From Adiantum capillus-veneris (taxonomy: Eukaryota; Streptophyta; Polypodiopsida; Polypodiales; Pteridaceae): a stretch of DNA of 64,000 nt. Location: contig CM043946.1 in the NCBI GenBank assembly GCA_014529385.2, forward strand, positions 20,826,577 through 20,890,576, written 5' to 3'. Both the position numbers and the translations under genes were made by a program. A model generated the notes under the pieces. That model was not told where the DNA came from. It saw only the letters and a list, made by a program, of their open reading frames with translations, and made no database searches. How positions within the stretch are numbered: the stretch's first letter is position 1; each line of letters begins with the position of its first letter. Of this stretch, positions 33,425 through 46,014 are shown in pieces.

Positions 33425-36400
33425 ATGCACTGGCCACCGTATGTCCCTTGGGCCATAGGATACGAACTTACAGCATTTAGTGTTTCTTACTAGCATTGAA
33501 GACACCCTTTGGCCCTTGGGTTATACGCAAACTTAGAGCATGGAGGATTTCGTTTTGGCATAGAATCGTAGAGGGCACCTTGTGCCCTAGGGCCATAGGG
33601 TGCTAACTTAAAGCATGTAGAATTTCTTGCTAACATAAAAGGTACCCTATGGCCCCAAGAGTGCCAGCAAAGATCATATTGGGTCTCTTACTAGCATAGA
33701 GAGAACTCTATGACCCTAGTTCCATAGGGCTCTAACATAGAGTCTATGAAGAGGCACGCAAGTCACTGAATGTCCATAGGATACAAATATAGAGTCTCTA
33801 AAGGGGCAGTTAGGTCACTCAATGGTCTTGGGGCCATAAAGTATTCTATATGTATGTAGTAGGGAATTCTCTTCAAGGACACCTTGGCCACCCTATGGAC
33901 TTAGGGCCATGGGGTCTCAACGTAGACAATAGATGGTTTCTTATGATAGCACCCTATGGCCCTAGGGCCACAGGGTTCCAACATAGAGCATATGGTGTTT
34001 CTTAGTAGCATATAGGCACCCTAGGGCCATAGGGTGTGAACGCAGAGCACACAAGGTTTCTTCCTAGCATAGACAATACCTTGTGGTAATAGCACCATAG
34101 GGTGAAAACATGAAACATTAGGGGTTTATATTAGCCTTGAGGGCACCTTGTGGCCCTAGGGCCATAGGGTGCCCACATAAAACATATTGAGGCCGTTCTT
34201 ATTAGCATAGAGGGATCCTACGGCCCTGGGGCCATAGGGTGCCTATTTAGAGCATGGAGGGCTACCTTGTGACCCTGGGGTTATAGGGTGCCAACATTAT
34301 GCATAGAGGGTTTGCTAGCATAGAGAACACCCTATGGCTTTAGGACCATAGGACGCCATCATTGCCCATGTACGATTTCTCTTTTACCATAGAGGACATC
34401 TTATGGATCTAGGGTCATAAGATGCCAACATAGTGCATAAATGGCTTCTTAGTATACACGTAAACATAGTGCAGAGATGGAATTTTACTATCATAAAGGC
34501 CATCCTATGGCCTTGGGACCATAGGGTGGCAACATAGAGCATAGAGGGCTTTTTATTAGCATCTTGTTGCCCTTGGGATGCCATAGTGCCATAAAGTGGT
34601 TTTTGTATATGTAGTAGGGTGAAAGCATGGTCACACTTTTTCATGTCCCGGACAATGCTAACTAGCATAATTTTGACATATGCTAACTAGAACAATAACA
34701 TGAGTTACATCTCCAAGATCTTTGATATATCGGTAGAAATCTCTTGAAACAAAGAGTCCAAATGGACAACCTCCGATAAATTTTGATATTATTTGTAAAA
34801 ATTTTATCGGACGCCCAACATTTTAAAGATGTGCTGACTTGAAAATGCTAACTAGCACAAAAAGCACGACATGTTAACATGCTTTCACCCAGTAGAGAAT
34901 TCTCTCACACAAGACACCTTGTCCACCATCTGGCCCTTGGGCAAGATGGCCATATGATAGTAGCATAGAGGACACCCTATAGCCCTAGGTTTTCCTTCTA
35001 GCCCTAGGGCCATACACTGCCAACATATAGTATACATGATTTCTTCGTAGAGAAAACTTTTTAGACCTACGTGCAATAGAGTGGAAACTTAGACCATATA
35101 ATGTATCTTATTGGCATAGAAGGGACCCTATGACCCTGGGGCCAAAGAGTAACAATGTAGGGCATAAAGGGTCTCTAGGCTAGGATGAAGGGCACCTTCT
35201 GACCCTAGAGCCATAGGGTGCCAACATAGATAATAGAGGGTTTATTCCAAATCATAGAGGGTCTCTTTATAGGATAATGGGCACCCTATGGCCCTAGGTC
35301 ATAGGGTGCCAATATAGAGTCTCTAAGATGGCACCTAGGCTAAAGTGGTCTTTGCAAACATGGTAATAAGGAATACTATCAAAGGTCACATTTTCCACCC
35401 CATGGCCCTTGGGACCATAGAGTGCCAACAGAGAGCATGTAGGGTCTTTTTACTATCCTAGAGAGCACCCTACGGCCCTGGGGCCATAGGATGTCACCAA
35501 CATAGTCAAATGGGGAGAAAACATAGAGCATAGAGAGTTTCTTACAATCATGGAGGGCACCCTGTGTCCTTGGTGCCATAGGGTGCAAACATATAGCATG
35601 GAGGGTTTCTTGCTAGCATAGAGAGCACCCTATGGCCTTGGACCCATATAGTTCCAACAAAGAGCATAAAGGGTTTTTTTCTAGCATAGAGGATAGCTTG
35701 TTTCCCTGGGGTCATATGATACCAAAATAGAAGAGTATTAAGAAGGGCACCTAGGCCACTAAATCACCCTGGGGCCATAAGGTGGTCTTTGTGGGGAGTT
35801 CTCGTAAAGGGTTCCTTGGCCACCGTATGGCCTTTGGGCCATAGGTTACCAACATAGAGTTTAGATAGTTTCTTACTAGCATAGAGTGCACATTGTGGCC
35901 TATGGTCTTTAGATACTAATATAGAGTTTCAATGCTTTCTTACTAGGCACAGGGGGAACCCTATGGCGCTGGGGCCATAGGGTGCCAATGTAGAGCATAT
36001 ATGTTTTCTTTCTAGCATAGAGGGCACCTTGTGGCCTAGGATCCATTTGATCCACACTATGTCTTGGGGGTTGTAGGTTGCGAATGTAGAGCGTAGAGGT
36101 TTTATTTCTAGCATAGAGGGAACCTTGTGGCCTAGGGGCCATTTGGTACTCCCAACTTAGAGTATACAAGGTTTCTTAGTAGCATTATAAAGGGTACCTT
36201 GTGGTCCTCAAGTCTCCATAGGGTGCCAACATAGAACGTAGAGGATTTTTCTTACTACCATAGAGGACATCAAGCTATGGCCTTAGGGCCATAGGGTTTG
36301 AATATTGATCGTAGAGGATTTCTTACTAGCATAGAGGGTACCTTGTGGCCCTAGGTCCATAGGGTGCAAACATAGAGCATAGAGGATTGCTTACTATCAT

Positions 36401-36795
36401 AGAGGGCATCTTGTGGCCCTAGGTCCATAGGGTGCAAACATAAAGCATAGAGGAAACCCTATGGCCCAAGGGACATGGAGTGATAACATATAGCATAAAG
36501 GGTTTCTTACTATTCAAGAGGCACACCTTGTGGCCCTCGGGTTCCAGCATAAAGCATAGATGATTTCTTACTAGTGCTCATCGAGGGCATCTTGTGGCCC
36601 TATGACAACCCATGGCCTTAGGGCCATAGGGTGACACATAAATAAAGTACCATATGGCTTAAGCCATAGATCTATTTATATGTTGATACTTGATTACACT
36701 CCTAACCCTATGGCCTTGAGGCCATAAAGAGACATATTTTGGATTATCTTAAATTCATAGAGGTATCTATAAAGAGAACCCTATGACCTAAAGGC
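33425..36795. repeat. Palindromic minisatellite array (full visible length)
   Basis: This is the same degenerate 60-75 bp unit as at 1-1,005, seen here for about 3.4 kb. The best central palindromes are near 33,952-33,976, 34,145-34,165 and 35,467-35,490, each CCCTATGGCC / GGCCATAGGG with few mismatches. Many units carry TTTCTTACTAGCATAGAGGG between palindromes. A 274-bp MITE interrupts the array at 34,617-34,890. The part from 35,786 on is also the start of copy B. Confidence 0.85.
34617..34890. mobile_element. MITE-like element with GGGTGAAAGCATG ends
   Basis: The element starts GGGTGAAAGCATG and ends CATGCTTTCACCC, a perfect 13-bp terminal inverted repeat. It is flanked by AGTA on both sides (34,613-34,616 and 34,891-34,894). 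Removing it restores a normal minisatellite junction, like the one near 33,845-33,860 (ATGTAGTAG then GGAATTC). An inner hairpin has TCCGATAAA near 34,766 facing TTTATCGGA near 34,804. There is no coding capacity. The same terminal motif occurs in the element at 14,869. I cannot assign a superfamily. Confidence 0.75.
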
Positions 36796-36825
36796 CATAA
36801 GAAAATTACTCAAGGAAATCATCCA

Positions 36826-38575
36826 ATGCAAGAAGATAGTGCAATAGAAAATGAGATTTGTGTTCTAGAGCTTAAAGGCATAGATGTTTCTCCAAGTATA
36901 CTTCTAGATGCCACCATCATGGACAAAGAACTAATGTAGCTAGATAGAGATTAGGAATCTCTAGACAATGAGGAGCATAAAAATAAATTTGTTGTAGATG
37001 TGTTGTTAGTTAGTAAATCTGTTATTTTCGATTAGTTTTTTCTAAGAGTGTTACAAAAAAGATTTATCAAAATGTAGATATTTTGGAATCTAAAATATGT
37101 GTTCTTTAAACTTGAAGTCCTTCAACAAGATATTGTGGTTGACAAAGTATTACTCGAGATCGTTGGTATAGAGGATGCTCATGCCATTGACCCTACTGAG
37201 AAAGATTCTTCAATATCCATGTCAACGAAATAGTTTTTAAAGAAGATGACAAGAATTTACATGTTTTTGAAGGTCAACCGCTACAACGACTGGAGATAAA
37301 TTTTAAGAGTAATTCCAATGGAAGAAGACAATGAAAGTTCCAGAACATGCGCAAGGCAAGAAGAAGAATCCAATGGAAATATTCTAGTAGCCCAAGGTTT
37401 GGGAATTGGATTGCATGGCAAGACAATGGAAGTAGAAGGCACTGCAAGTTCTAGAACTTGTGCAATGCAAGAAGGAGCAGAAGGAGAATCCAACACAAAT
37501 ATTTTAGCACCCCAAGATTTGGAAATTGAAGTGCATGGTGAGCCGGACCTTCCATCCACCAACAAACTAATGATTACTATAATAGTGAGCTTGCGTGGAT
37601 TGTTCCTAAGGAGATGCTGGCAAAAATCCAAGAAAATGAAGAGCTTAAAGTTTGGACATGAGCATATTTTTCTTCATCCAAGATGCATTGAGTTTTCAAA
37701 GGCTCTACTTAGCAATTTCAATGTAGTGATATAGTCAATTGCTAATGGCATGCATGTTGTGGACATCATCAAGATTTTAGAAAAGAAAGCTAAATAAAAA
37801 TTTCCATTCTTTATGATGTAGGGGCAAAGCCAATGTCAACCATGCGTATAATCAAGGATCACTCGCTTAGATAATCTAGGAGTAGAAGCACCTTTCAAGC
37901 CGTTGGCTATTGCATCATCAAAATTTGGGCTTCATGCAAAAAGATTTCTTCTTGTAGATGATGAACCATTAAAGGGATGCGTGAATCCTGCATTGAATTG
38001 CATTTTTCCACCATCATTTAATGTTGATGATGAGGAAGATAATATCCTCCTTGGGGAGTTTCTACCATGTATCAAAGCTCTCAATCATGTTAATGACATT
38101 CACACAGTTACAGGGTCTCATTTATATAGACAAGCACCCATAGCTCAAGGTAGTGAGATTTATAGCCTTATACACAAGGTTGTTGCAGAGTGGGAGGAGA
38201 GAAATTCAATTTTTCTAGGAAAAACCTACTCCACGGGCAGGCTACCAGAAGTTTCTCATCCTCTTCACGATGAGAAAGTTGCAACATCTAGCACTGGTGG
38301 AATGTCCACTTGAAGTCAAGACAAGAAAATTTCAGGACGTGATAAAGAAAAAGTAAGGGTCTTAAAGAATATCAAATTGTTATCAGCCTTGAAAGGCACA
38401 AAAGCAATTATGCCTGCCCACAAATTGAGATACAAGGAGCGTGTGATCAAATTACATGAAGCCAGAAATTATATAAAGCATCTAAAAATACAATATGATT
38501 TGAATAGCCCTATATCAAGAAATGATGGAGCAATTTTTTGTAAGATTTTGTCATTTACAAAGATCTTTATGTACT
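36826..38575 (+). pseudogene. Degenerate coding stretch of unknown function (copy B)
   Basis: This is copy B of the stretch at 1,039-2,788, with the same broken frames and the same stops. Two small differences I noticed change the reading: a K-to-E codon change in the 37,903-38,313 frame and an N-to-K change near 38,541. Identical stops in both copies show that decay happened before the duplication. No function can be given. Confidence 0.35.
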
Positions 38576-38969
38576 GAGAGACTTTGTTAGAGCAGGGTTT
38601 CAAGATATACAAGATGTAAATGATTAATAGTTTTTTAATTTGTCTTTCAATACTATAAGTAACTTTTGAGTTTTGTGTGCCAAATGCTCTCTTTTTTAAA
38701 AGGTTTTATAGTTGTTTGCTTTAAAATTTGAGTTCATTGTGCCATCAAGGAGAATCTGCATGGTCATAAGGTCAAATCTTGCTCTATGACCTTGGGGGAT
38801 TTGCACTTTATGGTCTCAACACCCTATGACTCTAAGGCCATAGGGTCATAGTTTGGGATGTGTTCTTGCATAAGACTTACTAAGTGTAACCACAAATTAG
38901 CACCCTATTTCCTAAGGTCTTCAACACACTCAAGATCTCTATATTAACTTTTTTTTAAATCATTTCAGG

Positions 38970-39188
38970 GCTTCTAAGAAAAAATATTTTGCAATTAGAT
39001 ATCACAAAGTAGAGGAGCTCCCTTTCATATTGCATCAAATACCACATTCAAACCAAGAGAAATGGTTTCATTATCTACGAGCATCTTCAAATAGGAGAAG
39101 AAAACGCTTATCTTGGATTAGAGGGTGCTTCTTGCAACATTTGAGCTTCTCTCAAGGCCAACCTGGACCAAGTACATGTGCATTATAG
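38970..39188 (+). pseudogene. Exon-like open stretch (copy B)
   Basis: This is the copy B counterpart of 3,183-3,401, with the T-rich tract, TTTCAG and 72 open codons conserved. Conservation only reflects the recent duplication and is not evidence of selection. Confidence 0.2.
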
Positions 39189-40445
39189 AAGATAACAATG
39201 AGGTGTATGAGGTGCGTCCAAATGCAGAGTATTCTTAAGATTTTTCTTTGATTTCTTTAAGGTTTGGATTTGGAGCTTCCATCATTCACAAAAAGCTCAG
39301 CACATAATCAAGACCTGTTTTCCTACACAAAGTCAAAAATTCAAGATGATATGGATAACAGGTGCTGTCAAAATTCAAATTTCCTGATCGATTACAAAAG
39401 ACCTATCACAAAAATCTTTGGACCATATGGAAGCTATTTTGATTATTTATATGGGAGAAACACTATAATATTGATGATAGTCCATACCGAGTGATGTGGA
39501 ATATGCAAGGAACTTATATGATTTTTCCAAATTTTTAGAACCAACCTACTCAATTGCTTCAAAGTTTTTTAAAAGATGAAATTGTTCCATGTTTATGTGG
39601 ATGGTTGTATGCTGAGGCGGTTTGGGGTAGGCAACAAGAGAGACGACCTCTAAACACCCTTCCAAGATCCCATGCTGCTCAATTGGGGCTCGGGCAACAA
39701 CAAGCACAACACAACAACAAACCCACAGCCAGACCCAAACAAGATAGGGGCACCACCTAGTTATGGTATGCAAACTAAGACGCAAGAGAGATTTTGTCAC
39801 AACTAAGAAGATGAGCCACAAAACACACATAAGCAACCTCACACCAAGACACACACCAAATGGACCAGAGAGAGCTAGATCAAAGGGAAGAGAGAGAGGA
39901 TTGAATCTTGCGTAGTAGCTTATTTATGACTTGAAAATGGAGATGGTTCATTATGATGCCATCGTAGAGCTTGTACAAAACTACTCAATGCTTAATGGAT
40001 GCTAAACATTGCCAACACACACACACACTATCTTAGGATGTGGGAGAACTCTCACCACAAAACCCTCTTACGATGGAATCAAAATTGGTAATAAAAACAC
40101 ACCAAGACACTTTATGAAACAAGATTAAATGATAGAAACTCACAATACACAAGTTATCTTGAATTCACCAAACCGTATTGCACAAGTGGAAGGACGAAGA
40201 TTTGAACGTCGAATCATGCCTTTGATGCACCAAACCTCAATTTATTGATGATGGAGGAACATATACAATAGTGGTTTTGATATTTTTGAGCTCACACTCT
40301 CTCACTTGCAATGTGTAGCTTGAAAGCTTCTTCACACCAAAAGTGCGGCTCACAAAGTGGGTGCTACACTTAAGTCTCTCCTCATGCATAGAGTGCTGGG
40401 GTGCTATGTGAGATATTGGAGGTTGTTTTACAAGAAGGAGAGGGG

Positions 40446-40456
40446 CCTATTTATAG
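40446..40456 (-). promoter_or_regulatory. LTR TATA box (copy B)
   Basis: The minus strand reads CTATAAATAGG, identical to copy A. Confidence 0.5.
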
Positions 40457-40634
40457 TTTGGAGACCCCATTAAGATTATTTGGAAATCCTAATTTACAAT
40501 CTAACAAATCATGATTATAATTTTTCGGAATATTAAAACATTGCCCACCTTCTTTGTCTGTATGAGTCATGGATGTGGGCTCAAAAGAAAGCATTATTGA
40601 TGGTAGATAAGGTGAAAGTAGAGTTTAAAGGAAG

Positions 40635-40637
<3 letters not shown>

Positions 40638-40679
<42 letters not shown>
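40638..40679. repeat. (AG)n microsatellite, copy B
   Basis: 42 bp of AG; 10 bp longer than in copy A. Confidence 0.95.
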
Positions 40680-40681
<2 letters not shown>

Positions 40682-41226
40682 ACTATGCACATGTCTTGAG
40701 GTGAGGTGTCTTTTATAGTTAGGTCAATGGCTATTTTGCGTAAGTATGTTAGTGGTTAATATTAGTAATCACTAGAAAGTTAATGATATATTTACAATGG
40801 GTAGAGTGAGGTGGATGGCTCAAGTAAGATGATTGAATGAAGTGAGAAAATATTTGTGATGGTGAAACTTGAAGAAGTTTTTAACCTACTTGTGTAGCTT
40901 TGCCAAATGACTATCGATCCTCTTCTTCTTCTTCTCTTCTTTATGCCACCACCGTCAAGGTTGATTATCGCAATGAAAATGGCAGTTTGATTGATGAGAT
41001 ATCTCAATTTATAGAGTTTAAGCATCATTTACATGCTGAATTTTATGTATATAGATAAGGGGTAAGATGGAACTATACTTTGGGAGTAATAGAGAGAGGC
41101 ATAGAGATGGTGTATGTATATGTAGAGCTCATATGAGAGCTATGGAAGTAAGAGGGGAGGTTAATGGTGAAGAAGGTGAGAGAAAACATGGAAGTTTCAT
41201 GTTTGAGTGAGGGAATGAGAGGAATG

Positions 41227-41229
<3 letters not shown>

Positions 41230-41271
<42 letters not shown>
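41230..41271. repeat. (GT)n microsatellite, copy B
   Basis: 42 bp of GT, 22 bp longer than copy A. Confidence 0.95.
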
Positions 41272-41274
<3 letters not shown>

Positions 41275-42334
41275 AGTGTGAAAAGAGGTGAGAGAAGACT
41301 ATGGGCTACTTGTGAGAAAAGTGGGCATACTGGGGTCCAATAAAAGAATCACACCTCATTGGTGGTAGCTCTAAAAATTATGAAAACTTTTGAGGTGATT
41401 ATTTAACTCTTGCTCCACATTTTATCTTCTAATCACAACTTCAAATTTAGAGTGGAGATGGATATAACAATTTCCACCAAAATTCCTAGTTTTCTTCACA
41501 AAAAAGTCTTCAGTGGGCCCCCTTTTGTTGAATTTGCATATGGCTCCAAAGGTGAGCCCCTCCTTGGATGAGAGCATGACCTAATTGATTCTTAGGGGTT
41601 TGAAAATATGCATGCTCATGGATTATTCATAAATATAATATATGAATATGATGGAAAAAGACAGGCTAGTATATATAAACAATTTATGGAATCTAGAATA
41701 GTGTGAGTTATATATATATATAATGTATATATGAAAATATAAGGAATCAAATGAGGAGGGTCCTCATTTGTTTTTATTGATGTATATTTATTTACAAGAG
41801 GTAAGAAAGAATACGTGTAGGAACTTGGAATTTAGTGAAAGGCAATGACTGATGGTAAAAGGTATTTTTGAGGTTTTCTTCTTACAAGTGGATTCACACA
41901 AAAAATAAGAGAATCTTGCGTGAAGATATTTTTATATAGAATAAAGAGTATGCAAAATGGTAAGAAAATTGTGGTAATGGTGAGTCAATGTACATAGCAT
42001 ACATAGGCAAATAACGCACACCTAGGTAGAACTATTTAAATAGATACCAAAATAATTATGAAAAATCCTTATATTTAGGCCCTATATACAATGAAATATT
42101 TACACACAAATGCACCATAATATATTTTAATTTCTATTTTATTTACTTTTTTGGCTCAACTAGCCCAATGACTAGCTAGCTGAGAGTTTTAAGGAGATAC
42201 GAGAAAAGTCCCCTAACTCACATACGCCTATGTACAATAAAAAGGTAGGGATAGCCACAGTGTTTAGGTGATTTTGGTAGGGTGAGTTAGCTCACTATGG
42301 AAATAACAAAGAGCCAAAAAATGGCTATCATTAG

Positions 42335-42343
42335 CCCTCCCCT
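42335..42343 (-). other. Polypurine tract of Tat-type element (copy B)
   Basis: Identical to copy A: AGGGGAGGG on the minus strand beside the 3' LTR start. Confidence 0.5.
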
Positions 42344-42508
42344 AGGATCATGGTATATTCATGTACCATCATAAAGCATCTTTTTCAAAGAGAGTGCTTT
42401 TGCGTTCTCTATGATATCTAGTCCCTTGATAGGATTTTCATTGTGTGGCCTTTGTCACACTTATGCTTCATGCAAAAAAACTTACATCAGATAGCAGCTC
42501 TTTGATAG

Positions 42509-43846
42509 TTCTTTAGTAGATCCTTTGGTAGAAGGCAACTCAAATAGGGCTTCAGGCGATACCCGTTTACCTTCCTGGAGTGCTCTTTACCATTCAAGTC
42601 CATAAGCTGATAGTAACTTGAATTGAAAGCCTTCTTAACTATGTATCGCCCCTGCCATCTAGTTTCAAACTTGGCATCAAAACGTTTATCAAGTCATTTG
42701 TCATACCTTAGCAAAAGATCTCCTTCCTTGATGCCTTTTTCCTTGAGTTTCTTGTCAATCTTCTCCTTCTCTTGTGTAGCTTTCCTTTTGTAGCACTCAT
42801 AGGATGCTTCTCTTTTCCACTCAAGCTCCACTAGTGTAAGAAGTCGCTCCATCCATACCTCTTGATCATCTTGTGCACCTCTGCTATGAAGGTGCATTAT
42901 TGGAATGTTAAGCTCAATTGGATGCAAAGCCTCTTGACCATACACCAAGTGAAATGGCGTGAACTCTGTTGCTTCCCTATACGTGGTTCGATATGCCCAC
43001 AAGGCACCATCCAAGAAGTCATCCCATAGATTTGTCTTGTTTTGCACCATCTTTCTAATGATGCCTGCAATGACATCATTAGCATTCTCCACCAAACCAT
43101 TTGACTGTGGGTAGTAGGGCGTGCTATGACGATGTAGAATGTGAAGCTCTTCACAAACTTCTGTGAGTAAACCCTTCTTGAACCCTGGACCATTATCAAA
43201 AATAATCTCTAAAGCTGTGCCAAATCTCCAACAAATATTAGTGTAGACAAACCTGCTCACTGTTTTCCCATTGATCTTTGCCACACTTTGAGCCTCTACC
43301 CACCTAGTCATGTAATATACATCCACTAGAATGTAGAGTGTACCATTTGTTTTTCTAGGAAGAGGGCCCATAGCATCAATACCCCACATTTCAAAAGGTC
43401 CATTTGCAAGCACTATTTGCCTCAGACCATGCACCAACCTTTCTAGGAAGAGGGTCCATAGCATCAATACCCCACTTTTCAAAGGGTCCATTTGCAAGCA
43501 CTATTTGCCTCAGGCCATGCACCAACCTTTTATTTCCATTTACCTGACAATTGTGACACCTTTTACACCAATGTTGGACATCAACATGAAGTCTTGGCCA
43601 AATATACCCTGCAAGAAAAATCTTCTTCAAGGTTAACTCTTGAGCAAAATGACCACCACATGCCTCTTCATGCAAACCTTGTAGAATGGCTGGAATTTCC
43701 TCGATAGTTGGTACTCTTTGGCACACTTGATCCTTCCCTCTTTGATAGAGGGATCTTTCTAGGAAGAGATAGAAACTTGCCTTCTTCATGAGTCTCCTCT
43801 TTTGAGCTTTTGTGAAGTCTTGTGGAAACTCACCTCCAAAATGCAT
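42509..43846 (-). pseudogene. Integrase of Tat-type element (copy B)
   Basis: Counterpart of 6,690-8,027, with the zinc-binding part, the three DDE residues and the C-terminal part all present. The same 88-bp duplication (43,352-43,527) breaks the frame. A few residues differ from copy A, for example Q to H near 42,892 and M to V near 43,260. Confidence 0.85.
43352..43527. repeat. 88-bp tandem duplication in integrase (copy B)
   Basis: Same two units as in copy A, so the duplication predates the copying of the large segment. Confidence 0.9.
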
Positions 43847-43923
43847 CCAATAATGGGAGCCAATTACTCCAATCCCTAGTATCTTGGTTCCTTGACAATT
43901 GCTTCCACCATGATGACCTGCAC

Positions 43924-45948
43924 TTTTTTCTCAACACAAGTAACTACTTGTTGTGCAAGTAAATTGGCATCTTCATTTTGTTTCCTAGGAATATGATATA
44001 GTTGCACTTTTTCAAACTGATTAAAAAACCTACAAATGGCATGAATTTTGTCCTTAGGCTTTCATTCTTGCATGTCCAAATGCCTAAAATCTGCTTCTTA
44101 ATGAGAAGTGCAAGCCCCTTTACCATGAGATGTTGTATACCTTGGCTGATGCACATTTTCAAACCATGAAGTAGTGTGTCATATTCTGCTTCATTGTTGC
44201 TAGTTGAACCTGATAGATTGACCTTCTCTTTCATGACCACCTACCGTTCCACTTGGATTGAGCAATACTAGCCCTCCCCCTGCTTTTCCTGTGACTTGTC
44301 AAAAAGCTCCATTAAAGAACAAGAAAGCATTAGGAATACTTTTTGGTGGTGGCAATGGTAGAGTCTTTACTCCAGGCACCTTAATTTCCTTTACATGTAC
44401 CCTATAAGTAAGAATCCCTGCCAATTGTGCATGCACACTATCTTCTACCTTGAAAGAGTATTGAAACTCTTACATCTCCATAATCCACTTTGAGATCCTA
44501 GTACTAAGATTCATTTGGGATGACATCCAAGGGAATAGATTTTTTTCAGTGAGGATTACAAAAGGTTTTGGTAGCAAGTAGGATCTATACGTTCTCACTG
44601 CAAACATGAGAGAAAGCATCATGAGTTCTGCCTCCGTGTAGCCTCTCTCTAAATCATTCATGACCCTACTAGCAAAGTAGATGGGTCGCATCCTAGTACT
44701 GTGGGGATCTTGTTGTAATACAACTGCACCAATTTTTTCCTTCCCGACACTAGATCTAACATAGAATGTGTACTCCCAACAAGGAGGCATGAGTGTTGGT
44801 AGCTCTGATAGAATGACTTTAATGTTACAAAAATACTCTCCAAGCTCATCAGACCATGCAAATCCAAGGCTAAGTGAATGAAGCATGACATATACTTCAC
44901 CTTTTGAATAAATGAGATGACCTGCTTAAGACTCTTGGGTGATGGTAACTCAATAAGAGCCTTTACCTTTATAGGAAACCTTATGACCAAGCAAAATCAC
45001 TTCATCCTCACCTATGGCACTTGTCGAGGTTGAGTTGACCTCCCATGTCGTAGAGTTTTTTCGAACCCTCTTCTACCTTTTGTAGATGCAACGATTTTGA
45101 ACTATAAATGCAAAAATCATCAATAAAAAACCCTAATGGACTTTCCAAAGAATTATTGAAACATCATGTTCATGAAGTGTTGGAAAGTTACAGGAGCATT
45201 TGTCAGGCCAAATGGCATGACTCTACAAGCATAACAAACCCTAATGGACTTTCCAAAGAATTATTGAAACATCATGTTCATGAAGTGTTGGAAAGTCAGG
45301 AGCATTTGTTAGGCCAAATGGCATGACTCTACAAGCATAACAAACCCAAGGAGTGATGACGGTTGTTTTCAATTGATCCTCCAATGTGATACCTATTTGA
45401 AAATAACCCGAGTAGTCATCACACACAGTGTACCGGTCATGACTAGCTACCTCATTTAGAATCTCATCCTAAAATGGGAGGGGAAAGTGATCTCTTTTTA
45501 CTGCCTCATTCAGTGGACGGTAATCCATAAACACCCTCCACTTGCTGTTTTTCTTGGGAGTGACAAAAACGGGAGAGACCCACTCTGAATTATCCATTGG
45601 ATAAATGAAACCTACTCCTATAAGCTTTCTTACCTCCTTGAGTAAAGCCTACTCCTTGATGAATCCTAGCCTTCGTAGATTTTGAGCCTTAGGTGTGGTC
45701 TCTGGCTTCAACTCAATCTTGTGTTGAAAATCATCTACTCCATGCACATTGGTGTAGTCTTTAGCAAAAAGCTTAGGAAATTTCCTTAACACACCTTTGA
45801 ACTCCTCTCTTTCTTCCTTTGTAAGTGTTGTAGACAACATATCTTCTAACATTCCTTCATCTTGCACATTTTGGTTCTCTTGAGTACCTAACTCTTCCAA
45901 ACCTTGACAAGAGGTCTCTTGGTTGTTTGGCTTAAACCTTACCCCCAT
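43924..45948 (-). pseudogene. Reverse transcriptase and two RNase H domains, Tat-type (copy B)
   Basis: Counterpart of 8,105-10,133 with the same motifs and stops. Extra damage includes loss of 2 bp in the second micro-repeat unit near 45,296, which shifts the frame after FGLTNAP, and loss of 2 bp near 45,014. The domain order RT, RNase H, second RNase H is the same. Confidence 0.85.
45130..45343. repeat. 108-bp tandem duplication in RT (copy B)
   Basis: Units 45,130-45,237 and 45,238-45,343. The second is 2 bp shorter than in copy A. Confidence 0.9.
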
Positions 45949-46014
45949 GACTTCAATGGAATACTCCTCTTTTGTAGTGCTACCGCTACCTTCTTCTTTT
46001 GAAGTGATATCACT

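Larger units (their letters stand above)
39613..42330 (-). repeat. 3' LTR of Tat-type element (copy B)
   Basis: Counterpart of 3,826-6,511, about 2.72 kb long. The additional length is in the (AG)n and (GT)n tracts. Confidence 0.65.

Noticed and set aside
33425-36795. Minisatellite considered as a CRISPR array
   Set aside because: Units are degenerate, have no unique spacers of fixed size and the context is a plant genome.
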